Assembly (NCBI GenBank): GCA_030597505.1
Contig: JAUVRS010000141.1
Location: 1 to 6,839 of the forward strand
Source of the DNA: Desulfobacteraceae bacterium
GTDB lineage: Bacteria; Desulfobacterota; DSM-4660; Desulfatiglandales; Desulfatiglandaceae
DNA: 6,839 nucleotides
Direction of reading: 5' to 3'
Positions 1 through 5,504 of the stretch are shown one piece after another. Each line of letters opens with the position of its first letter. The first letter of the stretch is position 1. The position numbers and the translations under genes are program-made. Under the pieces are notes generated by a model that did not search any database, was not told the DNA's origin, and saw nothing but the letters and a program-made list of their open reading frames with translations.

Positions 1-514
1 AGCATGGAGAAGCCAATAGGGTTCATTAGGAGGAAACTCCAAATATCAGCCACTGGGAAAGTGAGAAGTAAATTCCATTTGAGAGAGCGCCTTCAAGAAA
101 CACCCGAACCCCACTCCAGATATCCTATTATTTCTCCCGGACTTATTGAGAAATTATAAAAATCCTTCTGCAATCGTTTTTTTTAGAACGGAATCCATGG
201 GCCAGCGTCCCATACCTGTCCATAAATTTCTATTTCTTGCAATCCATGGATCAGACTTGGGTTTCAACCCTCAAAATACTTCCCAATTTAGCAAAATGAG
301 TCTTTAACGTCAATTGTCTAATGGTAAGTAGAAGTTGTGCCGATACCATTGGCCCGAGGATTTGAGTAAATTGGGTGCGCAATAAATTTGTGGGTGCCGG
401 ATTAAGCACAAACTCTGTATTCCCCAAAATTATTTGCTTGATGTTGATTTTTAGGTATGCGAAGATTTTGCTCTTCAAAAAGCTTATAAACCCTGTCAGA
501 GAAAGGAGGATGAG
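1..514. other. Gene-poor stretch upstream of the oxidoreductase gene
   Basis: No gene can be supported here. A plus-strand frame is open from the window edge to a TAA at 157-159 (ATG at 4-6, about 51 residues); it has no recognised motif and could be the tail of a gene cut by the window edge. A minus-strand frame of 75 codons at 251-478 starts with TTG, lacks a ribosome binding site and has no family resemblance, so I treat it as chance. The stretch is AT-rich with short repeats: a 9-base direct repeat AATCCATGG (192-200 and 241-249), a GGGTT/AACCC inverted repeat (259-270) and a TTTGTG/CACAAA inverted repeat (387-392 and 407-412) that could be a regulator site. A TATAAA at 485-490 resembles a -10 box but has no good -35 at the right distance, so the promoter of the downstream gene is not located. 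Confidence 0.5.
504..509 (+). promoter_or_regulatory. Ribosome binding site of the oxidoreductase gene
   Basis: A perfect AGGAGG lies five bases before the ATG at 515 and fixes that start codon. Confidence 0.85.
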
Positions 515-2242
515 ATGGCTAACATTTTGAGAATCAACATGTCAGATCTTTCCGTCAAGAGTGAGGAAGTAGGTGAGGCCTATCAGGGTCTGGGGGGGAG
601 AGGTTTGACCTCTGCTGTTGTGTCCAAAGAGGTAGAGCCCACCTGCTCTCCCATCGGGCCCAACAATAAACTTGTATTTGCTCCGGGTTTGTTGGGAGGA
701 ACCAACTGCGCCAACTCGGGCCGTATTTCGGTGGGGGGCAAAAGCCCTCTGACAGGTGGTATAAAGGAGGCCAATTCAGGTGGACAGGCCGGTGGATATC
801 TCGCCAGGCTGGGAATAGGGGCCCTGATCGTTGAGGGTATGGCTGAAGAAGGAAAACTCTACAAACTGTTTATCAGTAAAGACAAATGCGAACTTTCTCC
901 GGCCGATGAATTGAAGGGGCTTGGAAATTACGAAACGGTGGAGAAACTAAAAGGTCAATTTAGCGAGAAAGCTGGATACGTGAGTATCGGCCAGGCGGGT
1001 GAATGGAAACTAGTCAGTGCGACTGTTGCGTTTACGGACAGGGAACTGAGACCGACCCGCCACGCCGGTCGCGGAGGATTGGGTGCGGTGATGGGTTCAA
1101 AGGGGTTGAAAGCCATCATTGTTGATCCCTCGGGTGGTGAACAGGCGCCTTTGGCAAATAAGGATGCCTTCAAAGACGCGGCAAAAGAATTTGCCAAGGC
1201 CTTAAGCGAACACCCTGTGACAAGTGAAGGCCTCCCCACTTACGGGACAGATGTACTTATAAATATCATCAACGAGGCAGGGGGACTCCCCACCCGGAAT
1301 TTTAGCGAAGGCCGGTTTGAAGGAGCCGACAAGGTGGCCGGGGAAGCCCTTAATGAAATTACGGTCAAGAGGAACGGGAATCCGACTCACGGGTGTATGT
1401 CAGGGTGCATAATCCGGTGTTCCGGGATCTTTTTGGATGAAAAGGGCGAGTATGTCTCCAAGTGGCCGGAGTATGAGACGGTTTGGGCGTGGGGGCCTAA
1501 CTGCGGGATCGATGACCTGGACGCAATTGCTCGTATTGACAGGGTCTGCGATGATGTGGGCGTGGACACCATCGAGATCGGCAACTCCGTTGCGGTGGCC
1601 ATGGAGGGGGGCGTCAAAGCGGTTGGAGGCGCTGCAGGCGCTGGAGAACTCATAGCTGAGGTTGCTAAGGGTACACCCCTGGGTCGAATTCTGGGGAGCG
1701 GTGCCGAGGTGGTGGGAAAGGCCTTTGGTGTAAGACGTGTCCCGGTGGTCAAGGGACAGGCGCTCCCTGCCTATGATCCCAGGGCGGTCAAGGGCATCGG
1801 CGTCACTTATGCCACCTCACCAATGGGGGCAGACCACACCGCGGGGTATGCGGTGGCTCAGAACATTATTAAGGTGGGAGGTGACGTGGATCCCTTGGCA
1901 CCCGAAGGGCAGGCCGCGTTGTCTGCCGAACTCCAAATCGCAACCGCTCTCATAGACACGGCCGGGCTTTGTCTGTTTGTGGCCTTTCCGATGCTGGACA
2001 TCCCTGAGGCCTTTAACGCGGTTGTAGATATGATCAATGCAAAATATGGGCTGTCTTTGACCGGAGATGATGCGGGCGCGCTTGGAAAACGTGTTTTGGA
2101 AATGGAAAGGGACTTTAACGTCCGGGCAGGGTTTAATAAAGCCGCCGACAGGTTGCCCGAATTTTTCAAACTCGAAAAGCTCCCGCCCCATAACCAAGTC
2201 TATGACGTAACCGATGAGGATTTGGATTCGGTTTATGCCTAG
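515..2242 (+). CDS. aor: Aldehyde:ferredoxin oxidoreductase family protein (tungstopterin enzyme)
   Basis: This 575-residue protein belongs to the AOR family, cytoplasmic W- or Mo-bis-pterin enzymes that oxidise aldehydes to carboxylic acids and pass electrons to ferredoxin through a [4Fe-4S] cluster. Seen in sequence: the N-terminal GGRGL motif (27-31), the pterin-domain block around 70-90 (RISVGGKSPLTGG followed by NSGG), the AGRGGLGAVMGSKGLKAI block (184-201), PEYET at 318-322, GADHTAG with H441, and a cysteine set C294, C298, C302 and C486 for the cluster. By position relative to the first cysteines, E319 and H441 correspond to the Glu313 and His448 region of the Pyrococcus furiosus enzyme. 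The length is close to the usual 600 or so. The cysteine spacing is Cx3Cx3C, whereas the P. furiosus enzyme has Cx2Cx3C. A perfect ribosome binding site supports the start. No ferredoxin-like subunit or pterin-sulfur-carrier gene adjoins it, so it appears monocistronic in this window. The substrate, and whether the metal is W or Mo, cannot be told from sequence. Confidence 0.93.
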   Translation: MANILRINMSDLSVKSEEVGEAYQGLGGRGLTSAVVSKEVEPTCSPIGPNNKLVFAPGLLGGTNCANSGRISVGGKSPLTGGIKEANSGGQAGGYLARLGIGALIVEGMAEEGKLYKLFISKDKCELSPADELKGLGNYETVEKLKGQFSEKAGYVSIGQAGEWKLVSATVAFTDRELRPTRHAGRGGLGAVMGSKGLKAIIVDPSGGEQAPLANKDAFKDAAKEFAKALSEHPVTSEGLPTYGTDVLINIINEAGGLPTRNFSEGRFEGADKVAGEALNEITVKRNGNPTHGCMSGCIIRCSGIFLDEKGEYVSKWPEYETVWAWGPNCGIDDLDAIARIDRVCDDVGVDTIEIGNSVAVAMEGGVKAVGGAAGAGELIAEVAKGTPLGRILGSGAEVVGKAFGVRRVPVVKGQALPAYDPRAVKGIGVTYATSPMGADHTAGYAVAQNIIKVGGDVDPLAPEGQAALSAELQIATALIDTAGLCLFVAFPMLDIPEAFNAVVDMINAKYGLSLTGDDAGALGKRVLEMERDFNVRAGFNKAADRLPEFFKLEKLPPHNQVYDVTDEDLDSVYA

Positions 2243-2274
2243 TTGATAGGAATAAAAGGACGTCACTATCTGGT

Positions 2275-2315
2275 TTTCTGCCGGGCCGTTTATAAGAGGA
2301 CGTGCCCGGCAGAAA
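2275..2315. terminator. GC-rich hairpin between convergent genes, likely bidirectional terminator
   Basis: A perfect 12-base-pair inverted repeat (2275-2286 with 2304-2315, core CTGCCGGGC) encloses a 17-base loop, in which CGT (2287-2289) can also pair with ACG (2300-2302) across a one-base bulge. It sits 32 bases after the oxidoreductase stop and 24 bases after the stop of the convergent thiamine-binding gene. No long T-run follows on either strand, only the TTT/AAA at the stem base, so it is a transcript-end hairpin rather than a textbook intrinsic terminator. Confidence 0.6.
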
Positions 2316-2339
2316 CATTATGGCTTTAAAATAAGGTTT

Positions 2340-2630
2340 TCAAGAAGAAACCACGGCATTTTTCTTGGACTGTATTGTGGCATCCTTGTCCCGCCGGTCG
2401 TCAACCTTCAGGTCTATGATCACCCGTTCCGCCCCTTCTGCAAGATGGGCGGCATGCACCTGTTTGACCAATTCAAACAATGCTTCCAAATCCGGCACTT
2501 CCACGGCGGTTCCCATGGCGCCTGTCTCGTATTTGTATCCGGACCGTTCAATAACGCCCACGCCCTTTTTTACGAAACGACTCAGACTTGTTCCCTCGCC
2601 CAGGGAATACACCGACAATTGCGCTATCAT
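2340..2630 (-). CDS. MTH1187-family thiamine-binding protein
   Basis: This 96-residue protein matches the small cytoplasmic MTH1187/YqgV family (formerly DUF77), ferredoxin-fold proteins of about 95-100 residues that are reported to bind thiamine and whose cellular role is unclear. Visible family marks are the N-terminal beta-strand (IAQLSVYSLGEGTSLSRFV), the GYKYETGAMGT segment (31-41) that follows the first helix, and the near-invariant DDRRDK near the C-terminus (77-82). The start is well set: GGAGG at 2636-2640 lies five bases before the ATG. It is the last gene of the minus-strand cluster, 41 bases after the thioesterase gene, and ends close to the hairpin at 2275-2315. The short gap suggests cotranscription with the thioesterase and DsrE2-like genes. 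Its role here could be thiamine or thiamine-phosphate buffering, but that is inference. Confidence 0.9.
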   Translation of the reverse strand: MIAQLSVYSLGEGTSLSRFVKKGVGVIERSGYKYETGAMGTAVEVPDLEALFELVKQVHAAHLAEGAERVIIDLKVDDRRDKDATIQSKKNAVVSS

Positions 2631-2671
2631 ATTCTCCTCCCCTTATCAAACTCAACGCCCTTATCCTCTCT

Positions 2672-3067
2672 TTAAGATGGATGAAGGACATGTTTGTCCA
2701 GCACAAAACATGTGAAGTTCCCTTCAAAGACCTTTATATCGTCTCGTTTTACTGTTACGAAAACCTTATGTTTTTTCCCTGACGCTGGCTCCACTTTGGC
2801 CTCGGCTTCGACCACGTCATTGACCTTTACCGGTTTTAGAAATTTTGTGTCAGCAGCGCCAAGCACAACATTTTGGTGATTTATGGCTATCATGGCGGCG
2901 TAATCCGCAAGGCCGAATATAAACCCTCCGTGGACAAGCTCTGTGTCGTCGACCGCCATTTTTTGGGTGGCAAGAAGTTGGACTTTGCTGTAACCCTCTT
3001 CCAAAACAAGCGGTGTCCCGCACAATTCCTCATCAATGTTATTGTGTGTCCTTATTTTCATAATCAT
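2672..3067 (-). CDS. Hotdog-fold acyl-CoA thioesterase, PaaI type
   Basis: This 131-residue single-domain protein has the hotdog thioesterase signature: the HGGFIFGLADYAAM block (46-59) forms the central helix, and a strand with ADTKFLKPVKVNDVVEAEAKV (72-92) follows. D55 sits where PaaI-type enzymes carry the catalytic aspartate after HGG, so hydrolysis of an acyl-CoA or aryl-CoA thioester is the expected reaction. The native substrate cannot be predicted. The start codon at 3067 overlaps the TGA of the upstream DsrE2-like gene as ATGA. There is no Shine-Dalgarno sequence, so translational coupling is likely; a second in-frame ATG (3061) is two codons further in and would shorten the protein only slightly. 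It is followed after 41 bases by the thiamine-binding gene. Length and motif order are normal for the family. Confidence 0.88.
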   Translation of the reverse strand: MIMKIRTHNNIDEELCGTPLVLEEGYSKVQLLATQKMAVDDTELVHGGFIFGLADYAAMIAINHQNVVLGAADTKFLKPVKVNDVVEAEAKVEPASGKKHKVFVTVKRDDIKVFEGNFTCFVLDKHVLHPS

Positions 3068-3669
3068 ATAAAGAGCTGCATTTTGCTGTCAATGGCCTCG
3101 TCCAGGAATGTCGCCACACCCGCGTAGTCCAGCCCAGGATAATCGATCATCTCCTCCTTTTTGAAGCCCATGAGGTCCATGGACATCTCGCATATATAGA
3201 TTTTTACACCCATTTCTCCGGCCAGTTCGAGCATCTCTTCCATGGAGGCCACATTTTTCTTTTTCATAAGGGATTTCATCATGACAGTGCCCATACCGCC
3301 CATATTCAACTTGGAGAGCTTCAAATCTCCTGTTCCAGTGGGGAGCATGGCTCCAAACATCTTCCCCATCATGTCCTTGCCCCCAACTTTTTTGCCTTTG
3401 TCCCTCAGAAGTGTGGTGCCCCAAAATGTGAAGAACATCACTACCTCTAGTCCCATTGCCACGGAACCTGTGGCAATGATCAGCGATGCCAAAGCCTTGT
3501 CCAGATCACCACTGAAAACGATCATAGAGAGTTTGTCCTCCTGGGTTTTTTTCTGAAGTGCCTCCAATTGGGTTTTTATCTCGGCAAATTGGGTTTCAAG
3601 TTCCTTTAGCTTGGTAGCCTGCCCATCTAATTGTCCTTGATCTTCTTTTCTTGCAGTGTTTTCTTTCAT
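3064..3669 (-). CDS. DsrE/DsrF-like (DsrE2, COG2210-type) family protein
   Basis: This 201-residue protein has the layout of DsrE2-type proteins, relatives of the sulfur-carrier proteins DsrE and TusD that relay persulfide sulfur. Residues 17-46 form a heptad-rich, charged stretch (KLKELETQFAEIKTQLEALQ) predicted as coiled coil. The DsrE core starts at LSMIVFSGDLDKAL (47-60), continues through a very hydrophobic stretch (about 59-88) and a methionine/glycine/lysine-rich loop (96-140), and carries the only cysteine at C160 in the ICEMSMDLMGF motif, the expected sulfur-accepting site. The longest frame runs 30 codons further upstream to 3759, but AGGAGG at 3675-3680, five bases before the ATG at 3669, decides for the shorter protein. 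It is the second gene of the MarR cluster and overlaps the thioesterase start by four bases. Sulfur transfer is family knowledge; the actual partner is unknown, and no TusA or rhodanese gene is present here. Confidence 0.87.
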   Translation of the reverse strand: MKENTARKEDQGQLDGQATKLKELETQFAEIKTQLEALQKKTQEDKLSMIVFSGDLDKALASLIIATGSVAMGLEVVMFFTFWGTTLLRDKGKKVGGKDMMGKMFGAMLPTGTGDLKLSKLNMGGMGTVMMKSLMKKKNVASMEEMLELAGEMGVKIYICEMSMDLMGFKKEEMIDYPGLDYAGVATFLDEAIDSKMQLFI

Positions 3670-3674
3670 GACAA

Positions 3675-3680
3675 CCTCCT
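3675..3680 (-). promoter_or_regulatory. Ribosome binding site of the DsrE2-like gene
   Basis: AGGAGG on the minus strand, five bases before the ATG at 3669. It is the reason for rejecting the 30-codon upstream extension of that frame. Confidence 0.85.
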
Positions 3681-3779
3681 TTATAAATGATAAACGCAAT
3701 TTATTGTTAATGTTGTGAACCTGTTTTTGTAAGACCGCTTTTTTTTGGGGTGTTTTCAAATGTAAAAATTTTTATAAAC

Positions 3780-4259
3780 TCAAACCATTTGTTCCTTGAC
3801 TGCCTCCATTGCGGTTCTAAGCAATTCCAACTGAGAGATCACGTTTTTTCTCTCCTGGTTGTTCATCTGCAAAAGGAGGTTCCCGTGGATCTGGCGTTGA
3901 AAATTCTCGAGTTCTTCTGCCTTTTGTTTTCCCTTGGGGGTCAGGCTTATCAGTTTTACTCTCGCGTCAGTAGGGTCCACAATCCGGACTGCAAACCTTT
4001 TTCCAATCAGACAATCCAGGATTTTGGTGACCCGGCTTTTTGCCACCTGGAGCTTTTCCGCGATTCCTTTGACGGTCAGGTATCGCTCGCCAGGAAACAG
4101 CATCAGACATTTTAGCTCCGAATAGGGAAGTCCGAACTTCTGGGATTCATACAGTTTTCTGTCATCACAGCATTGAACTATCTCGGCAATAATATCCTTT
4201 AGCCGCATTGTTTGATAGTTTAGCAAATCTCCATTGGTCTCATTATTAATATTGTTCAT
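3780..4259 (-). CDS. MarR-family transcriptional regulator
   Basis: This 159-residue protein fits the MarR family of dimeric winged-helix repressors (usually 140-160 residues). The winged helix-turn-helix lies at about 61-113: LTVKGIAEKL as the first helix, VAKSRVTKILDCL as the recognition helix, then the wing DPTDARVKLISLTPKG (95-110) with the typical D-x-R-x-x-x-L-x-LT pattern. The ends supply dimerisation helices. It has four cysteines (C30, C31, C51, C83), so thiol-based sensing is possible but unproven. The ATG at 4259 has no Shine-Dalgarno and lies only about five bases from the predicted transcription start, which fits a leaderless mRNA; an alternative is the ATG at 4208 (residue 18), which also lacks a well-placed ribosome binding site. 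It precedes the DsrE2-like gene by 110 bases on the same strand and probably controls that cluster and itself. Confidence 0.9.
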   Translation of the reverse strand: MNNINNETNGDLLNYQTMRLKDIIAEIVQCCDDRKLYESQKFGLPYSELKCLMLFPGERYLTVKGIAEKLQVAKSRVTKILDCLIGKRFAVRIVDPTDARVKLISLTPKGKQKAEELENFQRQIHGNLLLQMNNQERKNVISQLELLRTAMEAVKEQMV

Positions 4260-4270
4260 AGTGTTAACTA

Positions 4271-4297
4271 AATATAACCAAAAACTGGGTTTGTCAA
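4271..4297 (-). promoter_or_regulatory. Candidate sigma70 promoter of the marR-like gene, with overlapping palindrome
   Basis: On the minus strand a perfect -35 TTGACA (4292-4297) is followed after 15 bases by TATATT (4271-4276), a 5/6 match to the -10 box. The spacer is two bases shorter than ideal. The start of transcription would be near 4264, almost at the ATG at 4259. An imperfect palindrome with arms GTTA and TAAC (4263-4278) overlaps the -10 box and contains the perfect GTTAAC (4263-4268). A repressor bound there would block RNA polymerase, as in autoregulated MarR genes. Confidence 0.5.
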
Positions 4298-4356
4298 GGC
4301 AATTATTTCAAAAATGTCTATCACCAAAACAACACTATGGGTTTAGGAGAGATGCT

Positions 4357-4419
4357 CCGGGGGATTTATGCCCCGGTTAAATCGGCTGCACCGTTTCACT
4401 TCGTGAAAATTTAACGGGG
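4357..4419. repeat. Palindromic unit A with nested hairpins
   Basis: The outer stem pairs CCCCGGTTAAAT (4371-4382) with ATTTAACGGGG (4409-4419), with one bulged base. Inside it TTTCAC (4394-4399) pairs with GTGAAA (4403-4408) around a three-base loop. Just before it, CCGGGG (4357-4362) can pair with CCCCGG (4371-4376), so that strand has two mutually exclusive partners. The core resembles unit B at 4473-4541. It looks like an intergenic REP- or MITE-like palindrome; its family is not recognised. Confidence 0.55.
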
Positions 4420-4472
4420 TAAAATTTATGATTGTTGATTGAAAAAAGATCAAGAACATAAGAACCGGGAAG

Positions 4473-4541
4473 GTGCCCCAGCACGATTTGTCAAACCTAC
4501 AGGGTAAACTGGGCTGTCACTTGGTGAATTTTGCGGGGCAC
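4473..4541. repeat. Palindromic unit B, diverged relative of unit A
   Basis: The arms GTGCCCC (4473-4479) and GGGGCAC (4535-4541) pair perfectly across 55 bases. Near the 3' arm a small TCAC-TTG-GTGA hairpin is followed by ATTTTGCGGGG, which parallels the TCAC-TTC-GTGA and ATTTAACGGGG of unit A. The shared order (GCCCC, TCACTTNGTGAA, T-run, GGGG) suggests a common origin with later divergence. Confidence 0.4.
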
Positions 4542-4616
4542 GACGGCTTGGATTAGGCCTGACAAAGCTGACGTTTTTCTCGTGGATACGGGTCTTAAAT
4601 GCAGCCCGGGGATGAG

Positions 4617-4697
4617 AATGGAACCTTGTGCTCTGTCGAAGATTCCGCTGGGCGGAGAACCTTTGAACCCATGAACGGTTACATCAGGGGTTCCATT
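4617..4697. other. Possible structured RNA or branched stem element
   Basis: AATGGAACC (4617-4625) pairs perfectly with GGTTCCATT (4689-4697). Within the 63 enclosed bases are a TCCGC/GCGGA hairpin (4644-4656, loop TGG) and an AACC/GGTT stem (4658-4680). Together they give a closed multibranch fold of about 81 bases directly after the ogt stop codon. It could be an ogt transcript-end structure, an independent small RNA on either strand, or chance. The TTTGAACCC..GGTTACA text vaguely recalls 6S RNA and TPP riboswitch 3' parts, but the other required motifs were not found. Confidence 0.3.
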
Positions 4698-4699
4698 TC

Positions 4700-5176
4700 T
4701 TAACGATTATTCTGTTCAAGGGCCAACAGGATTTTTTTTGTCTCTAACCCGCCTCCAAATCCCGTAAGACTCCCGTCAGTTCCGATAACGCGATGACAGG
4801 GAATTATGATGGCCAGTGGATTTCTCCCCACAGCGCCGCCCACCGGACGGGAGGCTTTTGGGTTTTCGATCTTGCGTGCCACATCCCCATAAGAAACCGT
4901 TTCACCGTAAGGTATGTCTAGGAGGGCATCCCAGACACTTTGCTGAAAAGGGGTGCCGTCGGGGGTGAGGTTGAGATCGAACTTCTTCAACTTCCCTGCA
5001 AAATAGGCATCGAGCTGTTCGACGGCGTCCTTTAGAGATTCGCTCTTCTCCTCCCAACCTGCGAGAGGCCCGTAGGTCCTTTTGCTTTTTGGAAATTTGA
5101 TAAGTTTGAGACCAGTCTTGTCACCGGCAAGCAATAATTCGCCCACGGGGCTATTCATATAACAGTAATGTATCAT
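4700..5176 (-). CDS. ogt: Methylated-DNA--protein-cysteine S-methyltransferase (O6-alkylguanine repair)
   Basis: This 158-residue enzyme moves the alkyl group from O6-alkylguanine (and O4-alkylthymine) in DNA to its own cysteine in a single-use reaction. The active site PCHRV is at 126-130 with acceptor C127. The DNA-binding helix-turn-helix spans about 95-115: SY (95-96) carries the tyrosine that helps flip the base, and R110 in SRPVGG is the arginine finger. NP at 119-120, then FGGGLETKKILLALE (140-154), close the domain. Residues 1-70 form the smaller N-terminal domain. There is no Ada-type regulatory domain, so the length suits Ogt/MGMT. The frame is open five codons further to an ATG at 5191, but GGAGGG at 5184-5189 lies seven bases before the ATG at 5176, which is therefore preferred. 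It stands alone, divergent from the aminotransferase gene. Confidence 0.95.
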   Translation of the reverse strand: MIHYCYMNSPVGELLLAGDKTGLKLIKFPKSKRTYGPLAGWEEKSESLKDAVEQLDAYFAGKLKKFDLNLTPDGTPFQQSVWDALLDIPYGETVSYGDVARKIENPKASRPVGGAVGRNPLAIIIPCHRVIGTDGSLTGFGGGLETKKILLALEQNNR

Positions 5177-5183
5177 TCCAATT

Positions 5184-5189
5184 CCCTCC
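5184..5189 (-). promoter_or_regulatory. Ribosome binding site deciding the ogt start
   Basis: GGAGGG on the minus strand lies seven bases from the ATG at 5176. It overlaps the alternative ATG at 5191-5189, which makes that upstream start unlikely. Confidence 0.75.
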
Positions 5190-5504
5190 ATCCAGAATTT
5201 TGCCCTTTCACCAAACCATTTTGTCCAGTGACTGTCTTGAATATATGACTATTTATCCTATTTCCGGCCTCAAAGTAAAGAAGGGGATTTCGAATTGTCA
5301 AAATAGAAAATCCAAATCTTTCAAGCGAATTACAAAAGCCTCTGGCAATCTCTGAATTGCTGTGGTATTTGCATGTTCAGTGGCGCTTTTTTGGACAGTA
5401 TCCGGCGTTTAATTGGGATGTTATCCATAAAATACATCATAGAGGGGAGACAAAGGCGTCTTTCCTGCTCTGCGGCAATGGAAAGGGTAGGGGCGAATTT
5501 CAAT
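5190..5504. other. Spacer between the divergent ogt and aminotransferase genes
   Basis: This AT-rich stretch of about 315 bases must hold both promoters. The best plus-strand candidate is TTGTCC (5221-5226), a 17-base spacer and TATGAC (5244-5249), four of six matches in each box. No convincing minus-strand promoter for ogt was found. The frame of the aminotransferase is open from 5373 on, but that part lacks ribosome binding sites and family resemblance, so it is treated as untranslated leader. Confidence 0.4.

Larger units (their letters stand above)
4260..4699. other. Gene-free spacer rich in inverted repeats
   Basis: The 440 bases between the marR-like gene and ogt contain no supported reading frame. 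They hold the marR promoter, two palindromic units with a shared core (4357-4419 and 4473-4541) and a possible branched RNA fold (4617-4697). In addition TTCTCGT (4577 region) can pair with ATGAGAA (4612-4618) around an inner CGGG/CCCG stem, which would compete with the 4617-4697 fold. The density of stems is well above that of the other spacers in this window. Confidence 0.6.

Noticed and set aside
46..78. In-frame TGA read as selenocysteine in a minus-strand frame
   Set aside because: No convincing SECIS hairpin follows the TGA and no selenoprotein family is recognised, so decay or chance is simpler.
192..249. Direct repeat AATCCATGG as a target-site duplication
   Set aside because: The enclosed 40 bases contain no element-like ends, and nine matching bases in an AT-rich spacer can arise by chance.
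251..478. Minus-strand 75-codon frame upstream of the oxidoreductase
   Set aside because: It starts with TTG, has no ribosome binding site, has no recognisable family features and lies in an AT-rich spacer.
583..2266. Several long frames antisense or out of frame within the oxidoreductase gene
   Set aside because: They are shadows of a GC-rich coding frame and have low-complexity Pro/Ser/Arg-rich translations without ribosome binding sites.
4371..4419. GTTAAAT...ATTTAAC arms read as an integron attC site
   Set aside because: The core sites are in the reverse order (attC runs RYYYAAC to GTTRRRY), and no integrase or cassette array is present.
4640..4697. TPP riboswitch-like or 6S-like text (CCTTTGAACCC..GGTTACA)
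   Set aside because: The CUGAGA element needed for a TPP switch is absent, the closed fold is only about 81 bases (6S RNA is about 180), and the strand leads into the antisense of ogt.
5342..5363. TGGC...TTGC resembling a sigma54 promoter before the aminotransferase
   Set aside because: GG and GC are 13 bases apart instead of the required 10.
5373..5504. 44-codon N-terminal extension of the aminotransferase
   Set aside because: The in-frame ATGs at 5373, 5418 and 5478 lack ribosome binding sites, and the translated segment has no resemblance to the family, which normally begins close to the ITKRVSNIS segment.
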